Counted from the stretch's first letter, positions 8,711-18,553 are shown. The stretch: 64,000 nucleotides of DNA from Roseibium limicola (GCF_017313085.1 NZ_JAFLNF010000001.1:558001-622000), one strand, 5' to 3'. Program-made: numbers and translations. Notes: a model not told the origin generated them from the letters alone.

Positions 8711-8845
8711 CAGGTGATCTCCCTTTATTCTGCTTCAGCTAAATGACGCTTGAGCTTACGTCAGGTTTCACGGAGACGGAATTTAATTTGACCTTGCGGG
8801 AAGTTTTTTCGCACGTCTAGCTTTCCGACAGCCGCCTTTCCAAGC

Positions 8846-8877
8846 AAAAACGGAGATGGCGTTGTCGCCATCCCCGT
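8846..8877 (-). terminator. Rho-independent terminator of the MHS-type carrier
   Basis: Minus-strand hairpin with arms ACGGGGATGGCG and CGCCATCTCCGT, one mismatch, followed directly by TTTTTG. It lies 37 bases after the MFS stop. Confidence 0.85.
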
Positions 8878-8913
8878 TCAAACGTCTTACTGGAATGAGG
8901 GAATTCTTCCCGC

Positions 8914-10203
8914 TCAGACCGTCTTTTTATCGCGGTAGTGCAGCACAGTCAGCGCGACCAGCGTTACCAGCGCCCCAGACAAAAGATAATATCCAGCTGA
9001 GGCCAATCCGAATTCAAGCGTCAATGACATTGCCACCAGCGGTGCAAAGGCTGCGCCGAAAATCCACGACAGATTGGTTGCCAGCGCACTGCCTGTGTAG
9101 CGATAAGCTTTCTGGAAGCGGTTCGGCAGGATGGCACTCGCCTGACCATAAGACAGCCCCAGCAGGAAGAACCCGATGAACAGGTAGGCTTGCCCGGTCT
9201 CGAACAGATTGGTGATCAGAAAGCTGTAAGCCCCGATGAGCACGGAAGTCACAGCCAGCATCCGACGGCGCCCGAAGCGGTCGGAAAGAACGCCCGACAA
9301 GACCACACCGGGAAGAAACACTGCTCCACCGATCAACACCAGAAGCAGGAATTCCGAGATCGGCTGTCCCGCTTCCAGATAGGCATAAGCCAGAGGAAAC
9401 ACAGAGACCATATGCATCAGCGCGTAGCTTGCCAGGGGCAGGAAAGTCGCCAGCAGCACGTCACGCCAATGCACGGACAGCATTTCGAAGAATGGGCTCG
9501 GCTTCATTTCCTGATCCACCTTCATGACCGCATGGTCATCGGAATGGATCAGCTGAAGGCGAGCAAAAAGCGATACGACATTCACCGCCAAAACTGCGAA
9601 GAATGGCCAACGCCAGCCCCATTGAACAAACTCTTCTTCCGTCAGAAAGCCAGTCAGAACGTAAAAGATCGCCACAGCCACACACATGCCAATAGGTGCG
9701 CCAAGCTGCGGGATCATCGCATACCAGCCGCGCCGATTTTCCGGAGCATTGTTCTGCAGCATCAAGGTCAGACCATCCCAGGACCCACCCAGTCCAATGC
9801 CCTGCCCGATCCGCAGAAGAACAAGCAACACCGGCGCCGTTATGCCGACAGAGGCGTAGCTCGGCAGCAAGCCGATCGCCATTGTCGAGGCGCATAGAAC
9901 AACCAGAGCCACGGTGATCTTGCCCGATCGCCCAATGCTTCTTTCCAGATACTTGAACCCCTGGCTGGCGATAGGACGCACCAGAAAGGCCAGCGGGAAG
10001 ATCATGAAGGAATAAAGGATCCCCATTTCCCGCGAGACTTCCGGAAAGAACACCTGCGGGAACACAAGAACCGAAGCAAAGGCGTAGACGAAAAAGCCGA
10101 AGTGATCGGTCACCCGCGCCATGATGACGGTGACAAGAAGCTCATCCAACACCTGACGGCGCTCGCCGTCCGTGACTGGCTTTTCGTTATAGGCGACTTC
10201 CAT
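8914..10203 (-). CDS. MFS transporter, metabolite:H+ symporter type
   Basis: A 429-residue twelve-helix carrier. The order of motifs fits the metabolite:H+ symporter (MHS) group that includes ProP, KgtP and ShiA: an N-terminal MARVTDHFGFFVYAF region, FLVRPIASQGFKYLERSIGR at the helix 2-3 loop, RIGQGIGLGGSWDG in helix 4, and SDRFGRRRML in the second half. Such proteins import organic acids, betaines or aromatic acids with protons. The ATG at 10203 has GGGAGGAA just upstream. It stands alone, divergent from the cyo operon with 336 bases between the starts, and has its own terminator. The substrate cannot be read from sequence. Confidence 0.85.
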   Translation of the reverse strand: MEVAYNEKPVTDGERRQVLDELLVTVIMARVTDHFGFFVYAFASVLVFPQVFFPEVSREMGILYSFMIFPLAFLVRPIASQGFKYLERSIGRSGKITVALVVLCASTMAIGLLPSYASVGITAPVLLVLLRIGQGIGLGGSWDGLTLMLQNNAPENRRGWYAMIPQLGAPIGMCVAVAIFYVLTGFLTEEEFVQWGWRWPFFAVLAVNVVSLFARLQLIHSDDHAVMKVDQEMKPSPFFEMLSVHWRDVLLATFLPLASYALMHMVSVFPLAYAYLEAGQPISEFLLLVLIGGAVFLPGVVLSGVLSDRFGRRRMLAVTSVLIGAYSFLITNLFETGQAYLFIGFFLLGLSYGQASAILPNRFQKAYRYTGSALATNLSWIFGAAFAPLVAMSLTLEFGLASAGYYLLSGALVTLVALTVLHYRDKKTV

Positions 10204-10539
10204 TGGTTTCCTCCCTTACGGGCGCACAGAGTTGCAAGGCAAATGCCGGTTGGTTGGTATCCTGACCGGCCACTTGTGCAGCGCCGAGTACTGTGTCGAA
10301 CAGCAGCTTCAAAGCGCAACGTTAGAACTGATAATAGCGCCATATCTCACGGACGCCGACAAGTTCCAAATCATTTCCTGCAGATTTTGCTGCGACGCAA
10401 TAGCACGTTGCGTCGTTGTGGCTGTTCTTATAAAAGCGAAAGAATGGCAACGTGATAAGAAATTTATACGTTGTTTACCAATGGTTTACAGAAAAAACTA
10501 ACCGCTTCTCCCATAAGCCCTTGTGCAAGATCTGATCCC
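10204..10539. promoter_or_regulatory. Divergent control region between MFS carrier and cyoA
   Basis: A 336-base intergenic stretch without a credible gene. It should hold promoters for the MFS gene and for cyoABCD. The clearest element is an inverted repeat at 10393-10415, CGACGCAA, seven bases, TTGCGTCG, 125 bases before cyoA. A TATAAA at 10429-10434 follows 15 bases after the TTGCGT of the right arm, a spacing somewhat short for a sigma-70 promoter. Confidence 0.5.
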
Positions 10540-11655
10540 ATGAAGTTTGTGAAACACGCCCTCCTCCTCACCGTGGCGTCACTGCTTAGCGGCTGCAACA
10601 TGGTTGTGATGTCCCCCTCCGGCGACATCGCGCAGCAACAAAGCGATCTGATCGTCTACGCAACGATTCTCATGTTGATTGTCGTTCTGCCGGTCATGGC
10701 CCTGACGGTTTTCTTCGCCATCAAATACCGGTCTTCCAACAAGGAAGCAGCCTATGAGCCTGATTGGCATCATTCGACCAGTCTCGAGATCGTCATTTGG
10801 GCAGTCCCGATGGCAATCATCTTGTGTCTGGCAGGCCTGACCTGGGTCGCCACACACCGACTTGACCCCTACCAGCCTCTCTCGCGGATCTCCGTCGACA
10901 AGTCCATTGACGAGACGGTTGAGCCCCTTGTCATCCAGGCCGTCGCCATGGATTGGAAATGGCTGTTTATCTATCCTGAATATGGCATTGCCACAGTCAA
11001 TGAGGCAGCAGCCCCCGTCGACCGGCCGATCAGGTTCGAGATCACCTCCTCCACAGTGATGAACTCGCTCTATATTCCCGCGCTCGCTGGACAGATTTAC
11101 GCCATGGCCGGAATGCAGACGGAACTCAACGCCGTCCTCAACCATCCGGGTGAGTTCAAGGGCTTCGGTGCCAATTACAGTGGCCTCGGCTTCACGCACA
11201 TGAACTTCAAGTTTCACGGTATCGACGATGCCGGGTTCGAAAAGTGGGTCGACAAGGTGCGTGACGGCGCTGAGCAGGATCTCGGCAGGCACGAGTTCCT
11301 GGTACTTGATCAGCCGACGATCTCCCACCCGGTGACCTATTACGGATCCGTCGACCCGGAGCTGTGGACTGCGGTCATCAACCAATGTGTTGACGAAAAT
11401 GAGCTCTGCCAGAACGACATGATGATGGTGGACGCCCTGGGCGGCGGCGGTCTGAAAGGTCTGACCATGCGCGAGCTTTTCGCCGGCATCTGCACTTCCG
11501 ACAATCCTGCTGGTCTTCTGACTGGCCTGCAGGGCACGGAAAATGCAGCAGTCTCCGAAACCGGGACGCGCAAACTTTCTCTGGTCAAACTTGATCTGAA
11601 TGCCTTCGGACTGCCCGACGCTTCGCAGCGCCGACACGCGACTGAAAAGAACTGA
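10540..11655 (+). CDS. cyoA: Cytochrome bo3-type ubiquinol oxidase subunit II
   Basis: Subunit II of a heme-copper quinol oxidase, 371 residues. The N-terminus MKFVKHALLLTVASLLSGC is a lipoprotein signal with Cys19 as the likely lipidated residue. Two membrane helices follow (about residues 35-60 and 80-105), then the periplasmic cupredoxin domain and a CyoA C-terminal extension. The CuA ligands of cytochrome c oxidases are not seen, as expected for a quinol oxidase. Motifs such as WKWLFIYPEYGIATVNE and FTHMNFKFHGID match CyoA. The ATG at 10540 is chosen over earlier in-frame codons because it begins the signal peptide. It is the first gene of cyoABCD. Confidence 0.95.
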   Translation: MKFVKHALLLTVASLLSGCNMVVMSPSGDIAQQQSDLIVYATILMLIVVLPVMALTVFFAIKYRSSNKEAAYEPDWHHSTSLEIVIWAVPMAIILCLAGLTWVATHRLDPYQPLSRISVDKSIDETVEPLVIQAVAMDWKWLFIYPEYGIATVNEAAAPVDRPIRFEITSSTVMNSLYIPALAGQIYAMAGMQTELNAVLNHPGEFKGFGANYSGLGFTHMNFKFHGIDDAGFEKWVDKVRDGAEQDLGRHEFLVLDQPTISHPVTYYGSVDPELWTAVINQCVDENELCQNDMMMVDALGGGGLKGLTMRELFAGICTSDNPAGLLTGLQGTENAAVSETGTRKLSLVKLDLNAFGLPDASQRRHATEKN

Positions 11656-11730
11656 AGAACAAACCTCTGTCGGACTGCCGAGACGGCGTGCTGAGCACCC
11701 CCGGCGTCCGCGAAGCATATTGAGGACAAT

Positions 11731-13764
11731 ATGGCAGGTGCACATCTCTCCGAGGGAGTGGATTACTCCCGTTGGGATCCAATTTTCGGGAAACTGGGGT
11801 GGGACGTCTTCCCGTTTCAGGAGCCCGTGGTTCTCGTAACTTTCATTGCTGTTGTCCTGGGCGGCCTCGCCGTTCTCGGGATCCTGACCTACTTCCGCGT
11901 CTGGCGGTATTTGTGGAGCGAATGGTTCACCAGCATCGACCACAAGAAAATCGGCATCATGTATATGGTGCTCGCACTTGTGATGCTGCTGCGCGGCTTT
12001 GCCGATGCGCTGCTTATGCGCATTCAGCAGGCCTGGACGGCGAGCGGCGGTGCTGGCTATCTAGAGCCGCACCACTACGATCAGATCTTCACCGCACACG
12101 GCATGATCATGATCTTCTTCGTGGCCATGCCATTCATCACGGGCTTGATGAACTTCGTCATGCCCCTGCAGATTGGCGCCCGAGACGTCGCCTTCCCGTT
12201 CCTGAACAACTTCAGCTTCTGGCTGACAACATCAGGCGCGGTCCTCGTGATGATCTCGCTGTTCGTCGGTGAATTTGCAACAACCGGCTGGCTGGCGTAT
12301 CCGCCTCTCTCAGGCATCCAGTTCAGTCCCAGCGTCGGTGTCGACTATTACATCTGGGCTCTGCAAATCGCAGGCATCGGGACAACACTGAGCGGCATCA
12401 ATCTGGTGGTCACCCTCGTCAAGATGCGTGCGCCGGGAATGGACTACATGAAGATGCCGATCTTCTGTTGGACCGCTCTGTGCACCAACATCCTGATCGT
12501 CGCCACCTTCCCGATTCTGACGGCAACACTGGTTCTGTTGTCCCTCGACCGCTATCTCGGCACCCATTTCTTCACCAATGATCTCGGCGGCAACCCGATG
12601 ATGTATGTGAACCTGATCTGGATCTGGGGGCACCCGGAAGTCTACATTCTCACCTTGCCGGTCTTCGGCGTCTATTCCGAGATCGTCGCGACCTTCTGCG
12701 GCAAGCGTCTGTTTGGCTACACTTCCATGGTCTATGCGACCCTGGTGATCACCATTCTGTCCTATCTGGTCTGGCTGCACCATTTCTTCACGATGGGAGC
12801 CGGAGCCGATGTCAACTCGTTCTTCGGCATCACCACCATGGTGATCTCGATCCCGACGGGTGCGAAGCTCTTCAACTGGCTGTTCACCCTCTATAAGGGG
12901 CGCATCCGGTTCGAACTGCCGATGATGTGGACCATCGCTTTCATGCTGACATTCGTGATCGGCGGAATGACCGGCGTACTGCTCGCCGTACCACCGGCAG
13001 ACTATGTGCTGCACAACAGCCTGTTCCTGGTCGCTCACTTCCACAACGTGATCATCGGCGGCGTTGTTTTCGGTGTCTTTGCCGCCATGAGCTACTGGTT
13101 CCCGAAGGCCTTCGGTTTCACACTGGAACCATTCTGGGGCAAAGTCTCCTTCTGGTGCTGGGTTGTCGGTTTCTACCTGGCCTTCATGCCGCTCTACGTC
13201 CTCGGCCTGATGGGCGTCACACGCCGCCTCAGTCAGTTTGAGGACACGTTCTACTCCGGATACTTCATCACCGCTCTGCTTGGAGCGCTGCTGATTGCCG
13301 CCGGTATCGGTGCGTTCCTGATCCAGCTCTTCGTCAGCATCCGCAACAAGGATGCCTTGCGCGATACCACAGGCGATCCCTGGGGTGGCCGGACGCTGGA
13401 ATGGTCAACATCATCTCCGCCGCCGTATTACAATTTCGCCTTTACGCCGAAGGTGCATCAGATCGATGCCTGGTGGCATATGAAGTCGGCAGGCTATGAA
13501 CGTCCCACGGAGAACTTCGAGCCCATCCATATGCCCCGTTACACGGCGACTGGCATCATTATGGCAGGCATCATCACCGTGATGGGCTTCGCACTGATCT
13601 GGCACATCTGGTGGCTGGCGCTCGTGACATTGATCGTCACCGTCGCTTACGCCATCGACCACACCTTCAACTACAATCGCGACTACTACGTCCAGGCGGA
13701 CGAAGTGGCCAAGATCGAAGGCGGGCGGTCCCAACTTCTGATTGCGGGAGCGAAAGAGTCATGA
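11731..13764 (+). CDS. cyoB: Cytochrome bo3-type ubiquinol oxidase subunit I
   Basis: Catalytic subunit of 677 residues that reduces oxygen and pumps protons. Key residues are visible: the heme b ligand in [18 protein letters not shown] with the CuB His, the cross-linked Tyr and the D-channel Glu, the two CuB His in WLHHFFTMG, and the heme ligands in [11 protein letters not shown]. The quinol-site residues of E. coli CyoB (Arg71, Asp75, His98, Gln101) are retained in [11 protein letters not shown] and HHYDQIF, which supports quinol rather than cytochrome c as donor. ARDVAFP keeps the D-channel entrance Asp. The ATG at 11731 follows GAGGAC. Its stop overlaps the cyoC start in ATGA. Confidence 0.97.
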   Translation: MAGAHLSEGVDYSRWDPIFGKLGWDVFPFQEPVVLVTFIAVVLGGLAVLGILTYFRVWRYLWSEWFTSIDHKKIGIMYMVLALVMLLRGFADALLMRIQQAWTASGGAGYLEPHHYDQIFTAHGMIMIFFVAMPFITGLMNFVMPLQIGARDVAFPFLNNFSFWLTTSGAVLVMISLFVGEFATTGWLAYPPLSGIQFSPSVGVDYYIWALQIAGIGTTLSGINLVVTLVKMRAPGMDYMKMPIFCWTALCTNILIVATFPILTATLVLLSLDRYLGTHFFTNDLGGNPMMYVNLIWIWGHPEVYILTLPVFGVYSEIVATFCGKRLFGYTSMVYATLVITILSYLVWLHHFFTMGAGADVNSFFGITTMVISIPTGAKLFNWLFTLYKGRIRFELPMMWTIAFMLTFVIGGMTGVLLAVPPADYVLHNSLFLVAHFHNVIIGGVVFGVFAAMSYWFPKAFGFTLEPFWGKVSFWCWVVGFYLAFMPLYVLGLMGVTRRLSQFEDTFYSGYFITALLGALLIAAGIGAFLIQLFVSIRNKDALRDTTGDPWGGRTLEWSTSSPPPYYNFAFTPKVHQIDAWWHMKSAGYERPTENFEPIHMPRYTATGIIMAGIITVMGFALIWHIWWLALVTLIVTVAYAIDHTFNYNRDYYVQADEVAKIEGGRSQLLIAGAKES

Positions 13765-14393
13765 GCACTGAACAATCCGCTGACGCCGTCGAGTTCTATG
13801 TCCGCTCCGAGCAGCATGACGGCGAAGAGCATCATCATGAAACCGGAACCATGCTTGGGTTCTGGGTCTACCTGATGAGCGATTGCCTGATCTTCGGGTC
13901 GCTCTTCGCAGTCTATGCCGTGCTGGGTCAGAACTACGCTGCGGGCCCCTCCCCGGCAGACCTGTTTGAGATCGAGATGATCCTCGTCTCGACCTTCATG
14001 TTGCTGTTTTCCTCCATCACCTACGGCTTCTCCGTTCTGCGAATGGAGAAAGGCGACTTGAAGGGAATGCAGCTCTGGCTGATCGTCACCGGGCTTTTCG
14101 GACTGGCCTTCCTCGGCCTTGAAGTGAAGGAATTCACCCATCTGTGGCACCTCGGTGCGACACCGATGGCGAGTGCCTTCCTGTCGTCCTTCTATGCTCT
14201 GGTCGGCACCCATGGCCTGCACGTCACCGTTGGCTGCATCTGGCTCGTGGTTCTCATGACTCAGTTGCAGTTGCATGGGATCACGCCGGAGAACAAGCGT
14301 CGAGTGCTGTGCCTGAGCATGTTCTGGCACTTCCTGGACCTGATCTGGATCGGGGTGTTTTCCTTTGTCTATCTCGCAGGAGTTCTCGTATGA
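13761..14393 (+). CDS. cyoC: Cytochrome bo3-type ubiquinol oxidase subunit III
   Basis: Subunit III of 210 residues with five predicted membrane helices, as in E. coli CyoC rather than the seven-helix subunits of cytochrome c oxidases. Recognisable features are a His-rich start (EEHHHETG), [17 protein letters not shown], and the conserved [18 protein letters not shown]. The ATG at 13761 overlaps the cyoB stop by four bases, and the gene in turn overlaps cyoD by four bases, so all three are translationally coupled. It stabilises the oxidase core and does not carry redox centres. Confidence 0.96.
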   Translation: MSTEQSADAVEFYVRSEQHDGEEHHHETGTMLGFWVYLMSDCLIFGSLFAVYAVLGQNYAAGPSPADLFEIEMILVSTFMLLFSSITYGFSVLRMEKGDLKGMQLWLIVTGLFGLAFLGLEVKEFTHLWHLGATPMASAFLSSFYALVGTHGLHVTVGCIWLVVLMTQLQLHGITPENKRRVLCLSMFWHFLDLIWIGVFSFVYLAGVLV

Positions 14394-14770
14394 GCGCCTC
14401 GTCCAACTCCACCCATGACAACCACCATGGCGGGGGTCATGGGACCCTTCGGTCCTACATGGTCGGCTTCATCCTGTCGGTCGTCCTGACCGTCATCCCG
14501 TTCTGGCTCGTTCTGGGCGATGTCTTTGACAACAAGACCTTGGCCATCGGCATTGTCTTCGCGCTTGGCGCTGTCCAGATGATCGTGCACATCTTCTACT
14601 TCCTGCATGTCACCTTTCGTGCAGAAGAAGGATGGCTGGTCATGTCCCTGTCGTTCACGGTCCTGCTGGTCGTGATCGTACTGTCAGGCTCGGTCTGGGT
14701 GATGTACCACCTGGATGAAAACATGATGCCGTCGCACGACCAGATCGAACAGGTCAAGCAACTGCCATAA
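14390..14770 (+). CDS. cyoD: Cytochrome bo3-type ubiquinol oxidase subunit IV
   Basis: Small subunit of 126 residues with three predicted membrane helices (about residues 20-43, 50-73 and 82-105). The middle contains GAVQMIVHIFYFLHVTFRAEEGW, the CyoD signature. It helps assemble the CuB site in subunit I in E. coli. The start overlaps cyoC by four bases. A His/Gly-rich N-terminal tail (HDNHHGGGHG) lies on the cytoplasmic side. No cyoE heme O synthase follows; a SURF1 gene does. Confidence 0.95.
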   Translation: MSASSNSTHDNHHGGGHGTLRSYMVGFILSVVLTVIPFWLVLGDVFDNKTLAIGIVFALGAVQMIVHIFYFLHVTFRAEEGWLVMSLSFTVLLVVIVLSGSVWVMYHLDENMMPSHDQIEQVKQLP

Positions 14771-14794
14771 ACAGCGGAATGCGAGGAGAAACAC

Positions 14795-15535
14795 ATGACG
14801 GATTGGCGGAAACGCCGGCGGACAAACCTGTTTCTCCTCGCCCTTGGCGCGCTGTCCATCGCGTGCCTTATACTTCTGGGCAATTGGCAGATGCGCCGGC
14901 TGACCTGGAAAAACGCTCTCGTCACGGCTGTTGAAACCCGGGCGCATGGCGCCCCCGAAACAGCGCCCACACGGGACCGCTGGCCTACTGTCAGCGCAGA
15001 GACCCACGCCTATTTGCGGGTCAGGGCGACCGGTCGCTTTCTGCCAAACATGGATATCTCGGTAAAGGCCGTCACTGACCTGGGTCCGGGCTACTGGATC
15101 ATGTCCCCGTTGCAGCGGCAAAACGGCGAAATCATCTGGATCAACCGTGGCTTCCTGCCCCCACCGCGCCGAGACCTGAAAAACCAGGCACCTCGCCCGA
15201 CGGGCAAGGTTACCATCATCGGCCTTTTGCGCTTGAGTGAACCTGTTGGGACGCTGCTTCAGGACAATGACCCAGCTCAGAACCACTGGTTCTCGCGCGA
15301 TGTCGATGCGTTCTCGCAAGACAAGGGTCTGGCCGCCCCGGCACCCTATTTCATCGACGCCGAACGGGATGCTTCATCCGCAGACGGCCCACGCGGCGGG
15401 CTGACAAAGATCAGTTTCCGCAACAACCATCTGCAATATGCGCTGACGTGGTATGCGATGGCACTCGGGCTGACTGCGGCTATCGGCTACATCATCTGGC
15501 TGGCGCGTTCCAGGCGCGGCAGCGATGCCGAATGA
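14795..15535 (+). CDS. SURF1 family heme-copper oxidase assembly protein
   Basis: A 246-residue protein with an N-terminal membrane helix (about residues 10-30), a periplasmic middle and a C-terminal helix (about 215-236), the SURF1 layout. Diagnostic motifs are LGNWQMRRLTWKN after the first helix, NRGFLPPPRRD in the middle and FRNNHLQYALTWYAMALGL before the last helix. SURF1 helps insert heme into subunit I of terminal oxidases, and quinol-oxidase-linked members occur next to cyo genes in alphaproteobacteria. The ATG at 14795 is preceded by GAGGAGAA, and cyoD ends 24 bases upstream, so it belongs to the cyo operon. Confidence 0.92.
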   Translation: MTDWRKRRRTNLFLLALGALSIACLILLGNWQMRRLTWKNALVTAVETRAHGAPETAPTRDRWPTVSAETHAYLRVRATGRFLPNMDISVKAVTDLGPGYWIMSPLQRQNGEIIWINRGFLPPPRRDLKNQAPRPTGKVTIIGLLRLSEPVGTLLQDNDPAQNHWFSRDVDAFSQDKGLAAPAPYFIDAERDASSADGPRGGLTKISFRNNHLQYALTWYAMALGLTAAIGYIIWLARSRRGSDAE

Positions 15536-15568
15536 TGAAATTCGGGGAAAAAGAAACGTCGAAACGGC

Positions 15569-15805
15569 CTATGCAGGCTGATCGATATTGTTCAGCATCT
15601 TCCGGGCGCGCGGACATTGCAGTTTCTCGATCAAGGGGCTGTCCGGATCAATGTCCTTCTTGCACACGACGCATTTGTCAGTGCCCGAGATGGCATTCAA
15701 GCCGCCGCAGCTGCCCTTGATCGTCCGTCCCTTGAAAATGACGCCAAGCGCCATTCCGGCGACAACCAAAACCAGAAGAACAAATGCGAGGAGGAAGGTA
15801 GCCAT
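15569..15805 (-). CDS. nqrM: Na+-NQR maturation protein NqrM
   Basis: A 78-residue protein with one N-terminal membrane helix (MATFLLAFVLLVLVVAGMAL) and four cysteines at residues 33, 45, 48 and 64. NqrM (formerly DUF539) uses such cysteines to deliver iron to the NqrD/NqrE centre of Na+-translocating NADH:quinone oxidoreductase. The ATG at 15805, preceded by AGGATCA, is preferred over an upstream TTG. In gammaproteobacteria nqrM usually follows nqrF and apbE in one operon. Here it lies after apbE on the strand opposite to nqrA-F. It converges with the SURF1 gene, 33 bases between the stops. Confidence 0.92.
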   Translation of the reverse strand: MATFLLAFVLLVLVVAGMALGVIFKGRTIKGSCGGLNAISGTDKCVVCKKDIDPDSPLIEKLQCPRARKMLNNIDQPA

Positions 15806-15867
15806 TGATCCTGAAGGTCCCTTTGCGACCGCTTCCAAGCTGCGCTGTGACGCGAAAAGCCGGGAAT

Positions 15868-16899
15868 TTATTTGGTGTTCAGAAGCGCCTCAAAAGCGGT
15901 GCTTGCCTGTGTAATATAGGACCCATTTGTGCCGCTGCCATCATGTGAGATGAAATAGACGGCAAGTCCCTGCTCCTCGGCGACTTCCAGACCCTTCTCG
16001 TTTCCGAGCGCCAGCATCGCTGTCGCCCAGGCATCGGCCATCATGGCGTTGTCTGTGACAACACTGACCGAGGTGGTCCAATGGGTAATCGGCCGTCCCG
16101 TGGTCGGATCGATGATGTGGGAATAGCGTTTGCCTTCAAATTCGACAAAGTTACGATAATCGCCGGACGTCGCCAGTCCTTTATCCATCACCGGAACAAT
16201 CAACTCAATTGCCTTTTCGCCCGGTTCCGGCTTTTCAATGCCGATACGCCAGGCCTCGGCCTTTTCGTTTTCACCGGCCGTGACGAGGTCGCCACCGATT
16301 TCAACCATGTAGCTGTCGATACCCAGCGACTTCAGCTTCGCCGCGACAGCATCAATGCCAAAGCCCTTGGCAATGGCCGACAGATTGATCCCGACCTCAG
16401 GTGCAGATTTTGTCACCGTCGATGCGGTTTCATCCAGAGAAAGCAGCTTCGACTGCCCGACAAAGGCGAGAGCTTCTTCGATTGCAGCATCTTGAGGAAC
16501 CGGATCTTCAGGCTGGCGCGGGCCGAAGCCCCACAGGCTGATCAGCGGCCCGAGCGTCACGTCGAATTTGCCGTCACTTAGCTCATGAACTTGATTCGCT
16601 GCCCGCATGACCGTAACGAAGTCGCCGGATACCTTGAACGGCTCGGTGCTCTCAGACGCAGAGAAACGGGAAACTTCCGAGGCCTTATCCCAGTTGGACA
16701 TCTTGGCGTTTACATCCGCCAGCACAGCTTCCACCTCAGCGGACAGCTTTTCTTCCGTTACACCGGAAGGAACCGCCAATGCGGTAATATTGAAAGTCGT
16801 CCCCATGGTCTTTCCAGAGAGACGAACAGTCTTCGCAGGTTCTTCACCCGAACAAGCGACCAGGGACAGTGTAAGCAGAGCGGCGGATAGTATACGCAT
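15868..16899 (-). CDS. apbE: FAD:protein FMN transferase (flavinylation of NqrB/NqrC)
   Basis: ApbE family lipoprotein of 343 residues. It uses FAD to attach FMN through a phosphodiester bond to Thr residues of NqrB and NqrC. The start MRILSAALLTLSLVAC gives a lipobox with Cys16 as the anchored residue, so the enzyme acts on the periplasmic side. Conserved segments are SGKTMGTTFNI, ALSLWGFGP-like ISLWGFGPRQP, INLSAIAKGFGID, VEIGGDLVTAG and SHIIDPTTGRPI. The ATG at 16899 is taken over an upstream GTG. It is divergent from nqrA and upstream of nqrM with a 62-base gap, so the pair forms a small maturation operon. Confidence 0.95.
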   Translation of the reverse strand: MRILSAALLTLSLVACSGEEPAKTVRLSGKTMGTTFNITALAVPSGVTEEKLSAEVEAVLADVNAKMSNWDKASEVSRFSASESTEPFKVSGDFVTVMRAANQVHELSDGKFDVTLGPLISLWGFGPRQPEDPVPQDAAIEEALAFVGQSKLLSLDETASTVTKSAPEVGINLSAIAKGFGIDAVAAKLKSLGIDSYMVEIGGDLVTAGENEKAEAWRIGIEKPEPGEKAIELIVPVMDKGLATSGDYRNFVEFEGKRYSHIIDPTTGRPITHWTTSVSVVTDNAMMADAWATAMLALGNEKGLEVAEEQGLAVYFISHDGSGTNGSYITQASTAFEALLNTK

Positions 16900-17205
16900 G
16901 GTGCGGCATCTTTTGAATTGCTGCAGGGCCACAAAGATTTATGGCCGGTTCAAACGAATGGTAATTTCGCGTGAAATCTAACGGGGACCATGATAGGCAT
17001 CAAATCTGATGCACTGGCATCTTTGATGGCTGGATATCTTCATTTTCTCAAAAACGCTAGTTGTTTTTTAAGGTGGAAATGCGCTTTATGCCCCATAAAT
17101 GGGTAATGGTGACAACCAGCAAACAGCTTCAGCCAGTTGCTCCCTCCAACATCGCGTGACGAGAACCTAATCCCGCGCTCTCCAGAGGACCGTCTTGGCC
17201 TAGAG
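16900..17205. promoter_or_regulatory. Divergent control region between apbE and nqrA
   Basis: A 306-base stretch with no gene, expected to hold promoters for apbE-nqrM and nqrABCDEF. Visible elements are a perfect inverted repeat GCATCA-AATC-TGATGC at 16997-17012, a second shorter dyad CATC-TTT-GATG just after it (17018-17028), and TTTAT-GCCCC-ATAAA near 17085-17099. No transcription start was assigned. Confidence 0.5.
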
Positions 17206-18549
17206 ATGAATGTAATCAGAATTAAAAAGGGTCTGGATCTGCCCATTACGGGAGCTCCGGAGCAAAAGATACACAAGGGCCGCCCGGTTCGCTCCGTCGG
17301 CCTTCTCGGCGCTGACTATGTCAGTCTCAAGCCGAAGATGCTGGTTCAGGAACAAGACGCCGTTCAGCGTGGCGCCCCGTTGTTCTGCCAGAAGGACGAT
17401 CCGGAAGCGGTCATCGTCTCTCCGGTTACCGGTCGTGTACGCGCAATCAACCGTGGCGCTCGCCGAGTCTTGCAGAGCATCGTCATTGATGTCGAAGACG
17501 CGGCCGACAAGGGCATCGACTTTGGCACAATCGCGGCTGATGCCAGTGCTGCCGACATTGCCGACAAGCTGTGTGCAGCAGGCCTTTGGGGTGCGTTCCG
17601 CACGCGGCCCTATTCAAAGATTCCGCACCACACATCTCGCCCTCTGGCGATCTATGTCAATGCGCTCGACAGTGAACCTCTGGCAGGCGACCCGGATCTG
17701 ATCATTTCAGCCCGGAAGGACGACTTCGAGGCTGGCCTTTCCGTTGTCTCCCGGTTGACCGACGGCCCGACCTATCTATGCCAGTCGGAAAGCCTGCAGG
17801 TGAACCTTGGCAACGCCTCCCAGGTGACACAGGTCGGTTTTACCGGTCCGCATCCATCAGGCCTCGCCGGTACGCATCTGCATTTTCTGACGCCGCCAAA
17901 GGGCGACACTCCGGTCTGGACAATTTCCTATCAGGATGTCCTGTCGATCGGCGCTCTCACCCGCACGGGGTACCTGGATCCGACCAAGGTCATCGCGCTG
18001 AGCGGTCCGCTCGCTTCACAGCCGCGTTTGGTGGAAACAATCACAGGCGCTTCGACCGAAGATCTGATTGCCGACGAAGCCGAGGGCACGGCGCCTCTGC
18101 GGGTCGTTTCCGGATCGGTCCTGAGCGGCCGCGCTGCTGAAGGCCCTAATGCTTACCTCGGCCGGTACCATCGTCAGATTACACTCATCGAAGAAGACAA
18201 GGAACAGATCCCGCTTGGCTGGATCCGTCCGATGCCCGGTAAATTCGCCATTCAACCCGTGCTTGGCTCCGCATTCAGCAAGAAGCTCTATGCGCTGACC
18301 AGCAACCTGAACGGTGGCCGCCGCGCAATGGTTCCTTTGGGCACCTTCGAAGAACTCATGCCGCAGGACTATCTGCCAACCCAACTGCTGCGGGCCTTGC
18401 TCGTCAAGGACACCGATACCGCACAGGCATTGGGCGCACTTGAGCTGGATGAAGAAGACCTCGGACTCATCGGCTTTGCATGCCCTGCGAAGTATGAATA
18501 TGGGCAAGCCCTTCGGGAATGCCTTGAAAAAATTGAGAAGGAGGGCTGA
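17206..18549 (+). CDS. nqrA: Na+-translocating NADH:quinone oxidoreductase subunit A
   Basis: Cytoplasmic subunit A of 447 residues, the usual length. The start MNVIRIKKGLDLPITGAPEQ is the NqrA signature, followed by DYVSLKPKMLVQEQDAVQRG and VTGRVRAINRGARR. NqrA lies on the cytoplasmic face beside NqrB and takes part in quinone binding. An open frame continues upstream to a TTG, but the ATG at 17206 matches the family N-terminus. First gene of nqrABCDEF. nqrB begins 5 bases after its stop. Confidence 0.96.
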   Translation: MNVIRIKKGLDLPITGAPEQKIHKGRPVRSVGLLGADYVSLKPKMLVQEQDAVQRGAPLFCQKDDPEAVIVSPVTGRVRAINRGARRVLQSIVIDVEDAADKGIDFGTIAADASAADIADKLCAAGLWGAFRTRPYSKIPHHTSRPLAIYVNALDSEPLAGDPDLIISARKDDFEAGLSVVSRLTDGPTYLCQSESLQVNLGNASQVTQVGFTGPHPSGLAGTHLHFLTPPKGDTPVWTISYQDVLSIGALTRTGYLDPTKVIALSGPLASQPRLVETITGASTEDLIADEAEGTAPLRVVSGSVLSGRAAEGPNAYLGRYHRQITLIEEDKEQIPLGWIRPMPGKFAIQPVLGSAFSKKLYALTSNLNGGRRAMVPLGTFEELMPQDYLPTQLLRALLVKDTDTAQALGALELDEEDLGLIGFACPAKYEYGQALRECLEKIEKEG

Positions 18550-18553
18550 TCCG

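Noticed and set aside
10579-11943. 454-codon open frame antisense to cyoA and the start of cyoB
   Set aside because: It is opposite genes with conserved redox motifs, has no ribosome binding site and shows no recognisable domain.
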